From positions 1-52,551 of the forward strand of contig JAHJIW010000016.1 of assembly GCA_018823125.1 (NCBI GenBank): 52,551 bases of DNA, read 5' to 3'. The notes under the pieces are model-generated. The model did no database searches and had not been told where the DNA came from. It was given only the letters and a program-made list of their open reading frames with translations. Origin of the DNA: Candidatus Margulisiibacteriota bacterium. Its GTDB lineage: Bacteria > Margulisbacteria > WOR-1 > JAHJIW01. This document shows positions 1-14,531 of this stretch, one piece after another; within the stretch, counting starts at the first letter, position 1, and each line of letters begins with the position of its first letter. Made by a program: the position numbers and the translations under genes.

Positions 1-261
1 GTCGGCGTGACCCGGACAGTCGATGTGCGCATAGTGCCGTTTTTCGGTTTCGTATTCGACGTGCGCAATCGCGATGGTAATCCCGCGGGCTTTTTCTTCG
101 GGCGCCGCGTCGATCTGGTCAAAGGCTTTAGCTGTCGCCATCCCTCTGCCGGCCAGATACTTGGTGATCGCGGAAGTTAAGGTTGTTTTTCCGTGATCGA
201 CGTGTCCGATCGTTCCTACGTTAACGTGAGTTTTCTTTCTTACAAATTTTTCTCTAGCCAT
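1..261 (-). CDS. tuf: Elongation factor Tu, N-terminal part (runs off window)
   Basis: EF-Tu is the GTPase that delivers aminoacyl-tRNA to the ribosomal A site. The 87 visible codons hold the start ([20 protein letters not shown]), the P-loop GHVDHGKTT, switch I (RGITI) and the beginning of the G3 motif DCPGHAD, where the window stops. The ATG at 261 is preceded by a strong AAGGAGG ribosome binding site in the 13-bp gap after fusA. It is the last visible gene of the ribosomal/RNA polymerase block, in the usual str-operon position. Confidence 0.97.
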   Translation of the reverse strand, partial: MAREKFVRKKTHVNVGTIGHVDHGKTTLTSAITKYLAGRGMATAKAFDQIDAAPEEKARGITIAIAHVEYETEKRHYAHIDCPGHAD

Positions 262-274
262 TTTTGGTTCCTCC

Positions 275-2362
275 TTATTTTTCTTTAGCCGTTCCGGCCT
301 TTTCCACTAATTTTTCTGAAATCGTTTTGGGCACTACTGCATAACCGCAAAATTCCATATTATAAGTTCCACGACCTTGAGTAGAAGACCTGAGTGAGGT
401 TGCGTACCCGAACATTTCAGCTAAAGGAACTTTAGCCTTGATGGTCTGGATCCCTGCATGTGCCTCCATCCCTTCAATCTTTCCACGACGTGAGGAGACA
501 TCTCCCATGACATCTCCCAGATACTGCTCTGGAACTACCACTTCAACTTTCATGATTGGTTCTAAGATTACCGGCTTAGCGCGCATGAACGCAGATTTCA
601 AAGCCATCGAACCCGCAATCTTAAAAGCTAGCTCAGACGAGTCAACCTCATGGTATGAGCCATCATGAAGTGTACATTTTAGATCAATTATGGGGTATCC
701 TGCAAGTACCCCGGTGGTCATGGCTTCTTTTACGCCGGCTTCTACTGCCGGAATGTATTCTTTTGGAATGGTACCGCCTACGATTTCGTTCACAAATTCA
801 AAACCTTTATCGCGTTCTTGTTTTTCAACTGTAATACAAACGTGTCCGTACTGACCGCGACCACCAGTTTGACGGATAAATTTACCTTCGGCTTCAGCGG
901 TCCCGTTAATCGTTTCTTTATAAGCAACTTGAGGCTTACCAACGTTAGCTTCAACCTTAAATTCACGCAGTAATCGGTCAACAATAATTTCCAGATGAAG
1001 TTCGCCCATTCCGGAAATAATAGTCTGGCCGGTTTCGGGATCACCTTTAATTCTGAAAGTGGGATCTTCTTCCGCCAATTTACTAAGGGCAATTCCCAAT
1101 TTTTCCTGGTCGGCTTTAGTTTTGGGTTCGATCGCCACAAAGATAACCGGTTCGGGAAATACGATTGACTCTAAGACAATGGGGTGCTTATCGTCACACA
1201 AAGTATCGCCGGTGCCGGTATCTTTTAAACCTACCGCCGCTGCAATATCACCCGCATAAACCGCCGCCAGTTCCTCACGTTCGTTAGCGTGCATTTGCAG
1301 TATTCGTCCGATCCGTTCTTTTCTCTTTTTGGCAGGATTAATAATGTAAGATCCCGAATTTAATACTCCCGAATAAACCCTGAAGTAAGTTAGTTTACCT
1401 ACAAAAGGATCGGTCATAATTTTAAATGCCAAAGCAGAAAAGGGTTCGGTATCTTCTGCTTTACGCTCTTCATCTTCTCCGCTCTTCGGGCTAAATCCTA
1501 TCACCGGCGGTTTATCAGCCGGAGAAGGAAGAACATTAATTACCGCATCCAAAAGCGGTTGAATTCCTTTATTTTTAAAAGCGGTGCCACAGGTAACTGG
1601 AATAATTTTTGCTTCAATCGTTGCCTTGCGAATACCTTTAAGCACTTCTTCGTTAGAAAGCTTGCCTTCCGCTAAATATTTTTCTAACAACGCATCATCC
1701 GTTTCGGCTGCTATTTCTTCCAATTCTTCACGATATTTTTTCACGTCCGCTGCGTACTCTTTTGGAATCGGTTCAATTTTGTAATCGATTCCTTGTCCGT
1801 CTTCGTAAACAATGGCTTCCATTTTTAACAAGTCAATTACACCTTTAAAACCGTCTTCGGCGCCAAGGGGCAGCTGCAAAAGAACCGGATTAGCCATCAA
1901 TTTTTCTCGAATTTGGCGTACCACGCGTTTAAACTCGGCACCCACGCGGTCCATTTTATTTACAAACGCGATCCGCGGGACTTTGTACTTGGTTGCTTGT
2001 CGCCAAACCGTTTCGGATTGCGGCTGAACTCCGCCCACTGCACAAAAGATAACCACTACGCCGTCTAAAACGCGCAATGACCTTTCCACTTCAACCGTAA
2101 AATCAACGTGGCCGGGAGTATCAATAATATTGATGCGATAATCCCTCCACACAGTAGTGGTGGCCGCAGAGGTAATGGTAATTCCTCTTTCTTTTTCCTG
2201 TTCCATCCAGTCCATGGTGGCCGCTCCGTCGTGTACTTCTCCGATTTTATGCAAAATTCCAGTGTAAAAAAGTACACGCTCGGTCACCGTGGTTTTACCC
2301 GCATCAATGTGCGCGGCAAAACCAATATTTCGATATTTTTCCATTGGGTGCGATCTGGCCAT
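275..2362 (-). CDS. fusA: Elongation factor G
   Basis: This ribosomal translocase GTPase has 695 aa, a normal family length. Visible motifs are the P-loop AHIDAGKTT near residue 17, G3 DTPGH, G4 NKMD, and the domain IV/V region with YGHV and the elongation-factor C-terminal domain (SSRRGKIEG). It lies 5 bp downstream of rpsG and 13 bp upstream of tuf in the order rpsL-rpsG-fusA-tuf, so cotranscription is expected. The start [14 protein letters not shown] is the usual type for bacterial EF-G. Confidence 0.98.
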   Translation of the reverse strand: MARSHPMEKYRNIGFAAHIDAGKTTVTERVLFYTGILHKIGEVHDGAATMDWMEQEKERGITITSAATTTVWRDYRINIIDTPGHVDFTVEVERSLRVLDGVVVIFCAVGGVQPQSETVWRQATKYKVPRIAFVNKMDRVGAEFKRVVRQIREKLMANPVLLQLPLGAEDGFKGVIDLLKMEAIVYEDGQGIDYKIEPIPKEYAADVKKYREELEEIAAETDDALLEKYLAEGKLSNEEVLKGIRKATIEAKIIPVTCGTAFKNKGIQPLLDAVINVLPSPADKPPVIGFSPKSGEDEERKAEDTEPFSALAFKIMTDPFVGKLTYFRVYSGVLNSGSYIINPAKKRKERIGRILQMHANEREELAAVYAGDIAAAVGLKDTGTGDTLCDDKHPIVLESIVFPEPVIFVAIEPKTKADQEKLGIALSKLAEEDPTFRIKGDPETGQTIISGMGELHLEIIVDRLLREFKVEANVGKPQVAYKETINGTAEAEGKFIRQTGGRGQYGHVCITVEKQERDKGFEFVNEIVGGTIPKEYIPAVEAGVKEAMTTGVLAGYPIIDLKCTLHDGSYHEVDSSELAFKIAGSMALKSAFMRAKPVILEPIMKVEVVVPEQYLGDVMGDVSSRRGKIEGMEAHAGIQTIKAKVPLAEMFGYATSLRSSTQGRGTYNMEFCGYAVVPKTISEKLVEKAGTAKEK

Positions 2363-2367
2363 TTACC

Positions 2368-2838
2368 TTACCACCTAAAGTGGGCAAAAGCTTTGTTGGC
2401 TTCTGCCATTTTGTGCGTTGTTTCGCGACTCCCCATTGCTCCGCCGCCCCCGTTATACGCATCCATAAATTCTGCGGCTAATTTTTCGATCATCGAGTGG
2501 CCGGCTCTGGCCCGCGAGGCTTGTCTCAGCCATTGCATCGCCAGCGCTTTAGCTCGTCCACTGTCAACTTCAACCGGAATCTGATAAGTAGCTCCGCCTA
2601 CCCTGCGGGGCTTTACTTCCATGAGCGGCGAGCAGTTTTTAATTACTTTTTCAAAAACCTCCAAAGGCTCTTTCTTTAACTTAGCGGCAGCCTGCTCCAT
2701 TGCAGTGTAAACAATTTTTTCAGCTTTTGATTTTTTTCCGTCATACATCATTTTATTAATAAATTTATGAATTAATTCACTGCCGTATTTGGGTTCGGGT
2801 CCTATTTTTCGTTTTTTTATTTGTCCTCGTCTTGGCAT
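2368..2838 (-). CDS. rpsG: 30S ribosomal protein S7
   Basis: S7 is a primary 16S rRNA-binding protein of the small-subunit head. At 156 aa it has the usual length. It begins MPRRGQIKKRKIGPEPKYGS and contains the conserved central helix region (PRRVGGATYQIPVEV) and the C-terminal MAEANKAFAHFRW. It lies between rpsL (19-bp gap) and fusA (5-bp gap). In other bacteria S7 can autoregulate the str operon, but I did not find an S7 target site here. Confidence 0.98.
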   Translation of the reverse strand: MPRRGQIKKRKIGPEPKYGSELIHKFINKMMYDGKKSKAEKIVYTAMEQAAAKLKKEPLEVFEKVIKNCSPLMEVKPRRVGGATYQIPVEVDSGRAKALAMQWLRQASRARAGHSMIEKLAAEFMDAYNGGGGAMGSRETTHKMAEANKAFAHFRW

Positions 2839-2857
2839 AAATCCTTTACTCCTTTAA

Positions 2858-3235
2858 TTATCCTTTAGTAGGTTTTTTCGCTCCGTATTTTGAGCGGCTC
2901 TGGTTTCTTCCTTCAACCCCTCCGGTATCCATGATTCCTCTTACGATATGGTATCTAACCCCCGGCAGGTCCTTTACCCTTCCGCCCCGTACAATCACTA
3001 CCGAGTGTTCCTGTAAATTGTGACCAACCCCCGGAATGTAAGCCGAAACTTCAATGCCGTTGGTTAATCTGACACGCGCCACTTTTCTTAACGCTGAGTT
3101 TGGTTTTTTAGGAGTAGTAGTGTAAACCCGTATACAAACCCCACGCTTCAATGGATTACCTTCGAGCGCGGGAGCCTTGCTTTTTTCTTTTTTACTCTTT
3201 CTGCTTTTTCTAATTAACTGATTTAGTGTTGGCAC
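2858..3235 (-). CDS. rpsL: 30S ribosomal protein S12
   Basis: S12 sits at the decoding centre and affects accuracy. The protein has 125 aa and starts [20 protein letters not shown]. The decoding loops are intact: [19 protein letters not shown], with lysines at the canonical streptomycin-sensitivity positions, and [12 protein letters not shown]. It follows rpoC directly (20-bp gap), so the rpoBC and str groups form one run of genes. Confidence 0.98.
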   Translation of the reverse strand: MPTLNQLIRKSRKSKKEKSKAPALEGNPLKRGVCIRVYTTTPKKPNSALRKVARVRLTNGIEVSAYIPGVGHNLQEHSVVIVRGGRVKDLPGVRYHIVRGIMDTGGVEGRNQSRSKYGAKKPTKG

Positions 3236-3255
3236 TTTTTATCCTCCTGATTAAC

Positions 3256-7413
<4,158 letters not shown>

Positions 7414-7418
7414 ATGCG

Positions 7419-10400
7419 TTATTTCCTCCCTTTCGACTTGGTTTTGACCCGTTTTTTGCCAAAAAGTGATTTTGATTCTTTACTTTCCTCGTCAATTGAG
7501 ATTTCCTGTCCGGAATTAGTAATGGTTTTTGCGTCCAGCCCTAAACTGCGCAGTTCTTTAAGCAAAACTTTAAACGATTCAGGAATTCCGGGCTGCCCCA
7601 TCGAAGTTCCTTTAATAATTGATTCGTAAACTTTAGAACGACCAACTACGTCGTCAGATTTTACGGTTAAAATTTCTTGTAAAGTATAAGCGGCGCCATA
7701 TGCTTCGAGCGCCCAAACTTCCATTTCCCCGAAACGTTGTCCACCAAACTGCGCTTTTCCACCGAGCGGCTGTTGAGTAATTAATGAATAAGGTCCGGTT
7801 GACCGCGCGTGCATTTTATCGTCAACCAGGTGGATCAATTTCATTAAATACATATAGCCCACCGCAATTTTTCTGCCAAATGCTAGCCCGGTGCGGCCGT
7901 CGCGAAGCTCGACTTTGCCTGACTCTTCAATCCAGGGGACTTTGCCTTTTTCGCGCGCCTCAGCCAACTTTTCCTCCACTGATCTTTGGGAAGCATTTTC
8001 TTCAAATACTTCATCAAAAGGCGGAACCCGATAGTTTTCGCCCAAAACATGTGAAGCATGTCCCAAGAAAAGCTCGATAATTTGACCAATATTCATACGA
8101 GAAGGAACGCCCAGCGGATTTAATACTACATCTACCGGAGTTCCGTCCGGAAGATAGGGCATATCTTCAACCGGAAGAATACGGGAGATAACCCCTTTAT
8201 TACCGTGACGTCCAGCCATTTTATCTCCGATCGAAACTTTGCGGAGCTGAGCCATATACACTCGAACCAGTTCATGTACTCCCGGAGGAAGCTCATCGCC
8301 TTTTTCTCGAGAGAAGATGCGAACCGAAATTACTTTTCCGCCTTCGCCGGACGGAACTTTAAGTGAGGTATCCCGCATATCTCTGGCTTTGTCACCAAAA
8401 ATTGCGCGCAGCAATTTTTCTTCGGCGGGCAGTTCGGTTTCGCCTTTAGGGGTAACCTTACCTACTAAAATTTCTCCGGGCTTTACTTCGGCGCCGATAC
8501 GGATTATTCCGCGGTCATCTAAATCTTTTAAGGCTTCTTCGCCCACGTTTGGAATTTCGCGGGTAATTTCTTCCATTCCCAATTTAGTGGCACGGACATC
8601 TACTTCCAGTCGTTGAATGTGACATGAAGTGAAAGTATCTTCTTTAACTAATTTTTCACTGATTAAAATTGCGTCTTCGTAGTTGTATCCTTCCCAGGGC
8701 ATAAACGCCACTAAAACATTTTTACCTAAGGCTAACTCTCCATAACTGGTTGCAGATCCATCGGCAATGATATCGCCCTTAGCTACTTTTTGCCCAACCT
8801 TCACGATTGGTTTTTGATGTATATATGTATCCTGGTTGCTGCGGCTAAACTTAACCAACGAATATTTATACTTTTTACCGGTAGTGCATGCAATTTCGAT
8901 ATCGTCTGCCGAAACATGGGTAACTTTACCGGCAGTTTCGGCTTCAACCATTAACTTAGAATCGCGTGCTACATTGGCCTCCAGTCCGGTTCCAACGTAA
9001 GGTGCTTCAGATTTAAGCAGCGGTACCGATTGACGCTGCATGTTAGCTCCCATCAGAGCTCGGTTAGCATCGTCATGTTCAAGGAAAGGTATGAGTGCGG
9101 TAGTAACCCCGACAATTTGTTCCGGTGCAATACCCACATAATCTACTTCGTGAGGGGTAGCAAAAACAAACTGACGTTTAAATCTGACCGGAATTTGATC
9201 GTCGGTAATTTTTCCGCTTTTATTAACTTTTACATCACAAGGAGCAACTTTACACAGATCTTCAACATCGGCAGTTAGATAATCGATTTTTTTAGTAACT
9301 ACGCCTTTATTAACTTTATAGTAAGGTGATTCAATAAAGCCGTATTCATTTACACGTCCGTAAGTTGCCAACGAAGATATTAAACCGGCGTTGGGTCCTT
9401 CTGGTGTTTCGATCGGACAAATTCGACCGTAGTGTGAAGGGTGAATGTCTCTGACTTCGAAACCGGCGCGTTCGCGGGTTAATCCACCGGGACCTAAAGC
9501 TGAAAGCCTGCGCTTATGCGTAATTTCGGCCAGCGGGTTAGTTTGATCCATAAATTGGGAAAGCTGACTGGAACCGAAAAATTCCCTGATTACGGCAGCT
9601 AATGGTCGGATATTAATTAATTGCTGCGGAGTAACATTTTCGTTACTTAAAACTACCATCTGTTCTTTAATTAAACGCTCAATGCGAGCTAAGCCAACTC
9701 TAAATTGACGCTGCAGCAGCTCTCCTACTGCCCGGATGCGACGATTGCCCAGGTGATCGATATCGTCCGGCATGCCGCCTTCGGCATTGATGGTTACCAA
9801 ATACTTAACAATGCCTAAAATGTCTTGTTTAGTAAGGGTAAATTCATCCTCCTTAATTTTAAGACCCATTTTTTTATTCATCTTATATCTTCCCACGCGT
9901 CCTAAGTCATAACGTTTGGCGTTGAAGAATAAGTTGTTTAAATAAACTTGGGCGCCCTCCATGGTAACCGGGTCGCCGGGTCGCAGTCGCTTATAGACTT
10001 CAATCAGCGCTTCTTCTTTGGATTTAATCGGGCATTCTTTTAATGTTTTTCTTTTGGTATCACTATCCGAAAAAACATTTAAAATTTCTTTTTCGCTGCA
10101 GCCGATGGCAGACAAAAGCAGGGTTATCGGAATTTTTCGAGTGCGGTTGATACGGGCAAAAATAGCTCCGCCGGAGTCGGTTTCGATTTCTAACCATGAT
10201 CCCCGATCGGGAATAATAGTAGCGTAATAAAATTGACGTCCCAGTTGCTCGATGCGTTTATTAAGCCTGAAATAAACACCCGGCGACCGGACCAGCTGAG
10301 CAACAATGACACGCTCGGCACCATTAATAATAAAAGTTCCCCGGTTAGTCATAATGGGAAGATCACCGATGAAAACATCTTGCGTTTTAACTTCGCCGGA

Positions 10401-10700
10401 TTCACGGTCGATGAGCTTGGTCTTAACTTTAAGCGGCGCACAAAAAGTAACTTCTCTAATCAAGCATTCACGAGCATCGTATTTTGGTTTTTCCAGCTTA
10501 AAATCGCCGGTAAAAAGCAACTCGAAGCGTTTATCGTATCCTTTGATAGGAGAAAATGAGGTTAGCTCTTCGGGCAACCCTTCTTTAAGAAACCATACAA
10601 AAGAATCCTTTTGAAGGGCTAAAAGATCGGGTACCTCTAAAGTTTTCTTGGCTTGACCTTTATACAGGTTTACTCTATGTCGCTGCTTAGTCTTAGACAA
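7419..10700 (-). CDS. rpoB: RNA polymerase beta subunit
   Basis: This is the beta subunit of RNA polymerase, 1093 aa, a compact version without the large lineage-specific insertions of proteobacterial RpoB. Recognisable pieces are the rifampicin-pocket region ([20 protein letters not shown] followed by [11 protein letters not shown]), the RHGNKGV catalytic lysine region and the C-terminal switch region ([19 protein letters not shown]). It follows rplL after 69 bp and precedes rpoC by 5 bp. Confidence 0.98.
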   Translation of the reverse strand: MSKTKQRHRVNLYKGQAKKTLEVPDLLALQKDSFVWFLKEGLPEELTSFSPIKGYDKRFELLFTGDFKLEKPKYDARECLIREVTFCAPLKVKTKLIDRESGEVKTQDVFIGDLPIMTNRGTFIINGAERVIVAQLVRSPGVYFRLNKRIEQLGRQFYYATIIPDRGSWLEIETDSGGAIFARINRTRKIPITLLLSAIGCSEKEILNVFSDSDTKRKTLKECPIKSKEEALIEVYKRLRPGDPVTMEGAQVYLNNLFFNAKRYDLGRVGRYKMNKKMGLKIKEDEFTLTKQDILGIVKYLVTINAEGGMPDDIDHLGNRRIRAVGELLQRQFRVGLARIERLIKEQMVVLSNENVTPQQLINIRPLAAVIREFFGSSQLSQFMDQTNPLAEITHKRRLSALGPGGLTRERAGFEVRDIHPSHYGRICPIETPEGPNAGLISSLATYGRVNEYGFIESPYYKVNKGVVTKKIDYLTADVEDLCKVAPCDVKVNKSGKITDDQIPVRFKRQFVFATPHEVDYVGIAPEQIVGVTTALIPFLEHDDANRALMGANMQRQSVPLLKSEAPYVGTGLEANVARDSKLMVEAETAGKVTHVSADDIEIACTTGKKYKYSLVKFSRSNQDTYIHQKPIVKVGQKVAKGDIIADGSATSYGELALGKNVLVAFMPWEGYNYEDAILISEKLVKEDTFTSCHIQRLEVDVRATKLGMEEITREIPNVGEEALKDLDDRGIIRIGAEVKPGEILVGKVTPKGETELPAEEKLLRAIFGDKARDMRDTSLKVPSGEGGKVISVRIFSREKGDELPPGVHELVRVYMAQLRKVSIGDKMAGRHGNKGVISRILPVEDMPYLPDGTPVDVVLNPLGVPSRMNIGQIIELFLGHASHVLGENYRVPPFDEVFEENASQRSVEEKLAEAREKGKVPWIEESGKVELRDGRTGLAFGRKIAVGYMYLMKLIHLVDDKMHARSTGPYSLITQQPLGGKAQFGGQRFGEMEVWALEAYGAAYTLQEILTVKSDDVVGRSKVYESIIKGTSMGQPGIPESFKVLLKELRSLGLDAKTITNSGQEISIDEESKESKSLFGKKRVKTKSKGRK

Positions 10701-10769
10701 GCTAGCTCACTTCCTTTTCTTGATTTTAGAGCTGAAGAGTTTGAACACTTAGGTTTACTCTCGCAGCGC

Positions 10770-11150
10770 TTACTTTACCTCTACCGTTGCGCCTTCTGCT
10801 TCTAACTTCTTCTTAATTTCTTCTGCTTCTTCTTTTTTAATAGCTTCCTTAACTGGTTTTGGTGCGCTGTCGACCAACTCTTTAGCTTCTTTCAGCCCTA
10901 AGCCGGTGACTTCACGTACTGCTTTCAGTACTTGGATTTTCTTGGCACCTGCCGAAACTAAAATTATGTCAAATTCGTCTTTAGCTTCTTCGGCTGCACC
11001 AGCTGCTCCGGCTCCCACTACGGCTACCGGTGCTGCAGCCACTACACCAAATTTATCTTCTAAACTTTTTACTAATTCAGAAAGTTCTAAAACTGTCATG
11101 CCTTCGATTGAAGTCATAATATCTACGATTTTAGTATTTGCTTCACCCAT
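10770..11150 (-). CDS. rplL: 50S ribosomal protein L7/L12
   Basis: This is the ribosomal stalk protein that recruits translational GTPases. With the ATG at 11150 it has 126 aa: N-terminal dimerisation domain ([20 protein letters not shown]), an Ala/Gly-rich hinge and the C-terminal GTPase-contact domain ([19 protein letters not shown]). I chose 11150 over the upstream GTG at 11165 because family members begin a few residues before TKIVD and the upstream codons overlap the rplJ end. The ribosome binding site lies inside the last codons of rplJ. Confidence 0.93.
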   Translation of the reverse strand: MGEANTKIVDIMTSIEGMTVLELSELVKSLEDKFGVVAAAPVAVVGAGAAGAAEEAKDEFDIILVSAGAKKIQVLKAVREVTGLGLKEAKELVDSAPKPVKEAIKKEEAEEIKKKLEAEGATVEVK

Positions 11151-11154
11151 GATC

Positions 11155-11694
11155 CTACTCACCACCTTTCTTATTTTTTATTTCATTTAGTGCGTAAACC
11201 AATTTTCTTGGTAAACCACTTAAAACAAGCACTAATCCTTGCAGCGGGCCTTTGATGCCGCCCACTACTTTGGCAATTAATTCATCTCTGGAAGGGAGTT
11301 GGGCTAAATGGGTTAAGAGCTTGATGTCGGCCAATTTTTCTTCAACGATTCCGGCTTTAACCAACGGTTTTTCGTTTTCTTCGAAATAATCGATTAGCAC
11401 CTTAGCCGGAGAAACCGGATCAACATTGGAAAAAGCAACCGCCACGGGTCCGGTAATGTGCTCGTCTAAACCAGAAATACCCGCTTCTTTCAGGGCCCTT
11501 AAAAATAATGTATTCTTAACAACTTTATACTCGACCTGACTTTCGCGCAGTTTTTTGCGAAGTTCGCTAATTTGGGCTACGGACATCCCTTTATAGTCGG
11601 TTACTACGCAAGTCACTGATTTTTCCAGCTTTTCTTTTAAAGCCTGTACTTCTTTTACTTTTTTTGGTCTGGGTTCTCGCTTAGCAACTTCCAT
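11155..11694 (-). CDS. rplJ: 50S ribosomal protein L10
   Basis: L10 anchors the L7/L12 dimers on the 50S subunit. It has 179 aa, with the usual N-terminal rRNA-binding region ([20 protein letters not shown]) and a C-terminal helix ([19 protein letters not shown]) that binds L7/L12. The start codon overlaps the stop of rplA by one base and the stop lies 5 bp before the rplL start. This tight packing leaves no room for a long L10 leader of the kind used for autoregulation in Escherichia coli. Confidence 0.96.
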   Translation of the reverse strand: MEVAKREPRPKKVKEVQALKEKLEKSVTCVVTDYKGMSVAQISELRKKLRESQVEYKVVKNTLFLRALKEAGISGLDEHITGPVAVAFSNVDPVSPAKVLIDYFEENEKPLVKAGIVEEKLADIKLLTHLAQLPSRDELIAKVVGGIKGPLQGLVLVLSGLPRKLVYALNEIKNKKGGE

Positions 11695-12407
11695 TATTCT
11701 CCTCCGTGAGCGGCAGCAACTGCGGCAAACTCATTGATATTAACTTTGATTCCGGGTCCCATGGTCGTTGAAAGGGCTATACTTTTAACAAAACCGCCGC
11801 CTTTAGCGCTGGGCGGCTTAGCTTTAATTACCGCATTGATTAAAGTGGTGATGTTTTCCTTGATTTTGCCATTGTCAAAAGAAACTTTTCCGGCCGGCAC
11901 ATTGATGACGCCAGTTTTATCTACCTTAAATTCGAGTTTTCCGGCTTTAAATTCGCCCACCGTTTTTTCAATATCAAAAGTTACGGTTCCACTCTTTGGG
12001 TTTGGCATTAAGCCCTTGGTTCCTAAAATTCGCCCCAATTTTCCGACTGAACTCATGGAATCCGGAGTAGCTAACAGTACGTCAAAATCCATGAACCCAC
12101 CCTGAATTTTTTCGACTAATTCATCGCTGCCGAATACATCGGCTCCGGCTTTTTCGGCTTCTTTTAATTTATCACCCTTGGCAATTACCGCCACTTTTTT
12201 GGCTTTTCCGGATCCACCCGGCAACAAAACTGTTCCTCTGACCGTATCACCCTTTTTGAGATGACCAAGTTTGACCGAAACTTCTACCGTTTCGTCAAAC
12301 TTAGCGCGTTTGGTTTGTTTGAGGAGCGCAATCGCCTCGTCTAAGCTATATAATTTCAGGCGGTCGACCAATTTTAGTTTTTCTTGATACTTTTTACTTT
12401 TGTGCAT
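11694..12407 (-). CDS. rplA: 50S ribosomal protein L1
   Basis: L1 is the stalk protein of the E-site side and a translational repressor of its own operon in some bacteria. It has 237 aa. Diagnostic segments are [20 protein letters not shown], the glycine-rich [13 protein letters not shown] and the C-terminal [16 protein letters not shown]. It lies 14 bp after rplK and overlaps rplJ by one base. Confidence 0.97.
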   Translation of the reverse strand: MHKSKKYQEKLKLVDRLKLYSLDEAIALLKQTKRAKFDETVEVSVKLGHLKKGDTVRGTVLLPGGSGKAKKVAVIAKGDKLKEAEKAGADVFGSDELVEKIQGGFMDFDVLLATPDSMSSVGKLGRILGTKGLMPNPKSGTVTFDIEKTVGEFKAGKLEFKVDKTGVINVPAGKVSFDNGKIKENITTLINAVIKAKPPSAKGGGFVKSIALSTTMGPGIKVNINEFAAVAAAHGGE

Positions 12408-12421
12408 AACCTGCTCCCCAA

Positions 12422-12868
12422 TTACTTAACGGTGATTCCCATATTTTTGGCGGTTCCCATAATAATTTTCATGGCCGCCTCGATGTCGTTAGCGTTTAAG
12501 TCCGGCATTTTGGTTTTGGCAATTTCGCGGATCTGCTCTTTAGTAACTGATCCGACTTTTTCCTTATTTGGAATCCCCGACCCCTTTTCGACTTTGGCCG
12601 CTTTTTTCAAGAGCACGGCGGCCGGCGGAGTCTTTAAGATGAAAGTAAAAGAGCGATCCTTGTAAACGGTAATGATAACGGGGATTACGGTATCGCCCTT
12701 GTCTTTGGTTTTTTCGTTATAAGCCTTACAAAACTCCATAATATTGACGCCGTGCTGACCCAGGGCCGGTCCAATCGGAGGCGCCGGATTAGCCTTGCCC
12801 GCCGGAATCTGAAGTTTGATAACCGTGATAATTTGTTTTTGTTTTTTCTTCTTTTTTGGTGCTGCCAT
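12422..12868 (-). CDS. rplK: 50S ribosomal protein L11
   Basis: L11 forms the GTPase-associated centre with 23S rRNA. It has 148 aa with the conserved proline-rich N-terminal turn ([20 protein letters not shown]) and a C-terminal rRNA-binding domain ending near [11 protein letters not shown]. The N-terminus carries a run of lysines ([12 protein letters not shown]). The start ATG shares one base with the nusG stop, so translational coupling with nusG is likely. Confidence 0.97.
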   Translation of the reverse strand: MAAPKKKKKQKQIITVIKLQIPAGKANPAPPIGPALGQHGVNIMEFCKAYNEKTKDKGDTVIPVIITVYKDRSFTFILKTPPAAVLLKKAAKVEKGSGIPNKEKVGSVTKEQIREIAKTKMPDLNANDIEAAMKIIMGTAKNMGITVK

Positions 12869-13770
12869 TATGTCATCTTCTCCGCATGTTCAAAATTTAC
12901 CTCTACCGGCGTGTCCCGGCCAAAGATACTGATTAAAATTTTCAATTTGCCTTTAGCGGCATTTACTTCGTTAACCGTTCCGGAATAACCCCGGAAAGGC
13001 CCACTGATAACTCTGACTGTTTCTCCGATATCAAACGCAACCTCTAATCTTTCTTCTTTGACCCCGATTTGCTTTAAGACACGCTGCATTTCACGATCAA
13101 TTACCGGTTGCGGCTTAGAACTGGAACCAATAAACCGAGCAACTCCGGGGGTTTGGCGGATGGCATACCAAGATTCGTCATCTAAGGCCATTTCAACAAA
13201 TACGTATCCCGGAAACATCTTTCTTACTTTTTCGATGCGCTTGCTTCCTTTGATTTCGAGGGTTTCTTCTTCGGGAACTAATACCCTGAAAATCTTGTGA
13301 CCCATGTTCATTTGAGCTACGGTTCGCTCGATACTGGCCTTAACCTTATCTTCTTGTCCGGAATAGGTTTGAATTACAAACCATCTTCTCTCTTCGGGCG
13401 AGGCTTCATCTTTGATAACCTCATCCTCTTCTTCGATTTCTACGTTAATTTCCTGCTGTGACTTGCGCTCTTCCTTCGATAAATCAGTCAAAGGCTCAAT
13501 TATTTCCTTGCCTGCCGGCAGGCAGGGCTTTTCGGGCTCAGGATGAGGAGTGACTTCGGCTTCCCGCTCCTCTTTTTTAATAGTTTCTTCTTCTTCCTCG
13601 GCTTCAATATCAACTTCTGGTTGTGACTTATGCTCTTCGAGCGCCTCTGCCTCTTTTTTGTCTTCTGCTTTCATGAGCTTATCTTCTTCTTGAATCTCTG
13701 CGTTAACTTCGTCTTGAGATTTGTGCTCTTCCAGCTTTTCTTCCTTGTTTTCAAAATTTTCTTCAGCCAT
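12868..13770 (-). CDS. nusG: Transcription antitermination factor NusG with acidic repeat extension
   Basis: NusG binds RNA polymerase and couples it to translation or Rho. Residues ~127-300 are ordinary NusG: the NGN domain ([35 protein letters not shown]) and the KOW motif ([20 protein letters not shown]). The first ~126 residues are extra, highly charged and built of three imperfect copies of a unit of type EE(H/R)KSQxEV/I followed by an acidic stretch, near residues 14, 45 and 101. The residues PCLPAG in the extension are encoded by a palindromic insert (13509-13524). The full protein is 300 aa against ~175-180 for typical NusG. The ATG at 13770 keeps the extension in frame without a stop. 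An internal start closer to the NGN domain cannot be excluded, but the repeated reading frame argues that the extension is translated. Confidence 0.92.
   Translation of the reverse strand: MAEENFENKEEKLEEHKSQDEVNAEIQEEDKLMKAEDKKEAEALEEHKSQPEVDIEAEEEEETIKKEEREAEVTPHPEPEKPCLPAGKEIIEPLTDLSKEERKSQQEINVEIEEEDEVIKDEASPEERRWFVIQTYSGQEDKVKASIERTVAQMNMGHKIFRVLVPEEETLEIKGSKRIEKVRKMFPGYVFVEMALDDESWYAIRQTPGVARFIGSSSKPQPVIDREMQRVLKQIGVKEERLEVAFDIGETVRVISGPFRGYSGTVNEVNAAKGKLKILISIFGRDTPVEVNFEHAEKMT
13509..13524. repeat. 16-bp perfect palindrome inserted in nusG
   Basis: TGCCTGCCGGCAGGCA is a perfect 16-bp palindrome, extended on one side by another GGG. It is much richer in G+C than its acidic-repeat surroundings and is read in frame as part of PCLPAG. 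CCTGCCGGCAGG-type palindromes are known as dispersed repeats in several bacterial genomes; whether that holds here needs the rest of the genome. I saw no second copy in this window. Confidence 0.7.
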
Positions 13771-13779
13771 GATCCCGCC

Positions 13780-14001
13780 TTAAAAAATAGTTCTTAATGT
13801 TTTAAAGATATTAGAAAAACCCCAATCTACAAACATCACAAATACCGAAACCAAAATTACAATTGCTAATATCACAATGGTAGCTACCATAACGTACCGA
13901 CGATCGGGCCAAACTACCTTTTTAACCTCGGCCCGGGTTTCTTTAAAAAACCGGCCAATCTTTGACCCGGCTTTCACTACTTTATTATTTTCTCCTGGCA
14001 T
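13780..14001 (-). CDS. secE: Preprotein translocase subunit SecE
   Basis: SecE is the small essential clamp of the SecYEG translocon. It has 73 aa: an amphipathic, basic N-terminal segment (GRFFKETRAEVKKVVWPDRR, the conserved SecE signature) followed by one membrane helix (VATIVILAIVILVSVFVMFV). It sits between tRNA-Trp and nusG, the common bacterial order tRNA-Trp/secE/nusG. Confidence 0.95.
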   Translation of the reverse strand: MPGENNKVVKAGSKIGRFFKETRAEVKKVVWPDRRYVMVATIVILAIVILVSVFVMFVDWGFSNIFKTLRTIF

Positions 14002-14014
14002 ACTTTTTAAACTC

Positions 14015-14087
14015 CAGGCGAGACAGGACTCGAACCTGCAACCACTGGTTTTGGAGACCAGTGCTCTACCAATTGAGCTACTCGCCT
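14015..14087 (-). tRNA. trnW: tRNA-Trp (anticodon CCA)
   Basis: Read on the minus strand, the 73-nt gene folds into a full cloverleaf. The acceptor stem is AGGCGAG/CTCGCCT. The D arm carries AGCTCAATTGGTAGAGC. The anticodon stem is CTGGT/ACCAG with loop CTCCAAA (anticodon CCA). The T arm carries GGTTCGAGTCC. The discriminator base is G and CCA is not encoded. It lies between rpmG and secE and is probably processed from their common transcript. Confidence 0.97.
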
Positions 14088-14124
14088 ATACCAAACAACC
14101 AAAATCACGCTAAGGTTCAGAAAC

Positions 14125-14277
14125 CTATCTCTTGGTTTCTTTGTGTTCCGTGTGCGCTCTACACCACTTACAATACTTTTTCAGTTTAAGTTTATCTTTG
14201 ACGTTCTTTTTATTCTTAGTAGTGGTATAGTTTTTTCGCTTACATTTTTCACATGACAGCGCTATAATTTCCTGCAT
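14125..14277 (-). CDS. rpmG: 50S ribosomal protein L33, zinc-ribbon form
   Basis: This is a small 50S protein of 50 aa. The four cysteines of the C+ zinc-binding form are present: C9 and C12 in [11 protein letters not shown]36 and C39 in [16 protein letters not shown]. The ATG at 14277 is chosen because it follows AGAGGA and gives the family length; longer readings upstream are not L33-like. It is the first gene of the block leading through tRNA-Trp and secE to nusG. Confidence 0.95.
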   Translation of the reverse strand: MQEIIALSCEKCKRKNYTTTKNKKNVKDKLKLKKYCKWCRAHTEHKETKR

Positions 14278-14389
14278 TTTTCCTCTTAAAACTCCATTAA
14301 TTAAATCCGTAAAAGGCCGAAAAAACCCCTCCCCCAAAAATATGCATTTTAGGAAAAAGAGGATATTAAATTTCGACGAACAAAGGCAA

Positions 14390-14418
14390 ATTTTACTATC
14401 GGAGTCAATGGTTGTCAA
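14390..14418 (-). promoter_or_regulatory. Sigma70-type promoter for rpmG-trnW-secE-nusG
   Basis: On the minus strand TTGACA (14418-14413) is followed after exactly 17 bp by TAAAAT (14395-14390). This is close to consensus and about 110 bp upstream of the rpmG start. It is the only strong promoter I see for the whole minus-strand block from rpmG, so it may drive much of the translation gene cluster. Confidence 0.8.
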
Positions 14419-14473
14419 GCGGTTTTTATTAATTTATGGCGATTCGACCCAAAAAATTAATCGCCGGCTCAAA

Positions 14474-14502
14474 TTGACAAAAAGCCCCAGGAAGATTACA
14501 CT
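14474..14502 (+). promoter_or_regulatory. Sigma70-type promoter for the 14532 gene
   Basis: TTGACA (14474-14479), a 17-bp spacer and TACACT (14497-14502) lie 30 bp upstream of the ATG at 14532. This contrasts with the CGAT-type promoters of the surface cluster downstream, so the 14532 gene seems to be under the housekeeping sigma factor. Confidence 0.75.
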
Positions 14503-14531
14503 TTTTAAAGATCACTAGGGAGGTGTATAGT

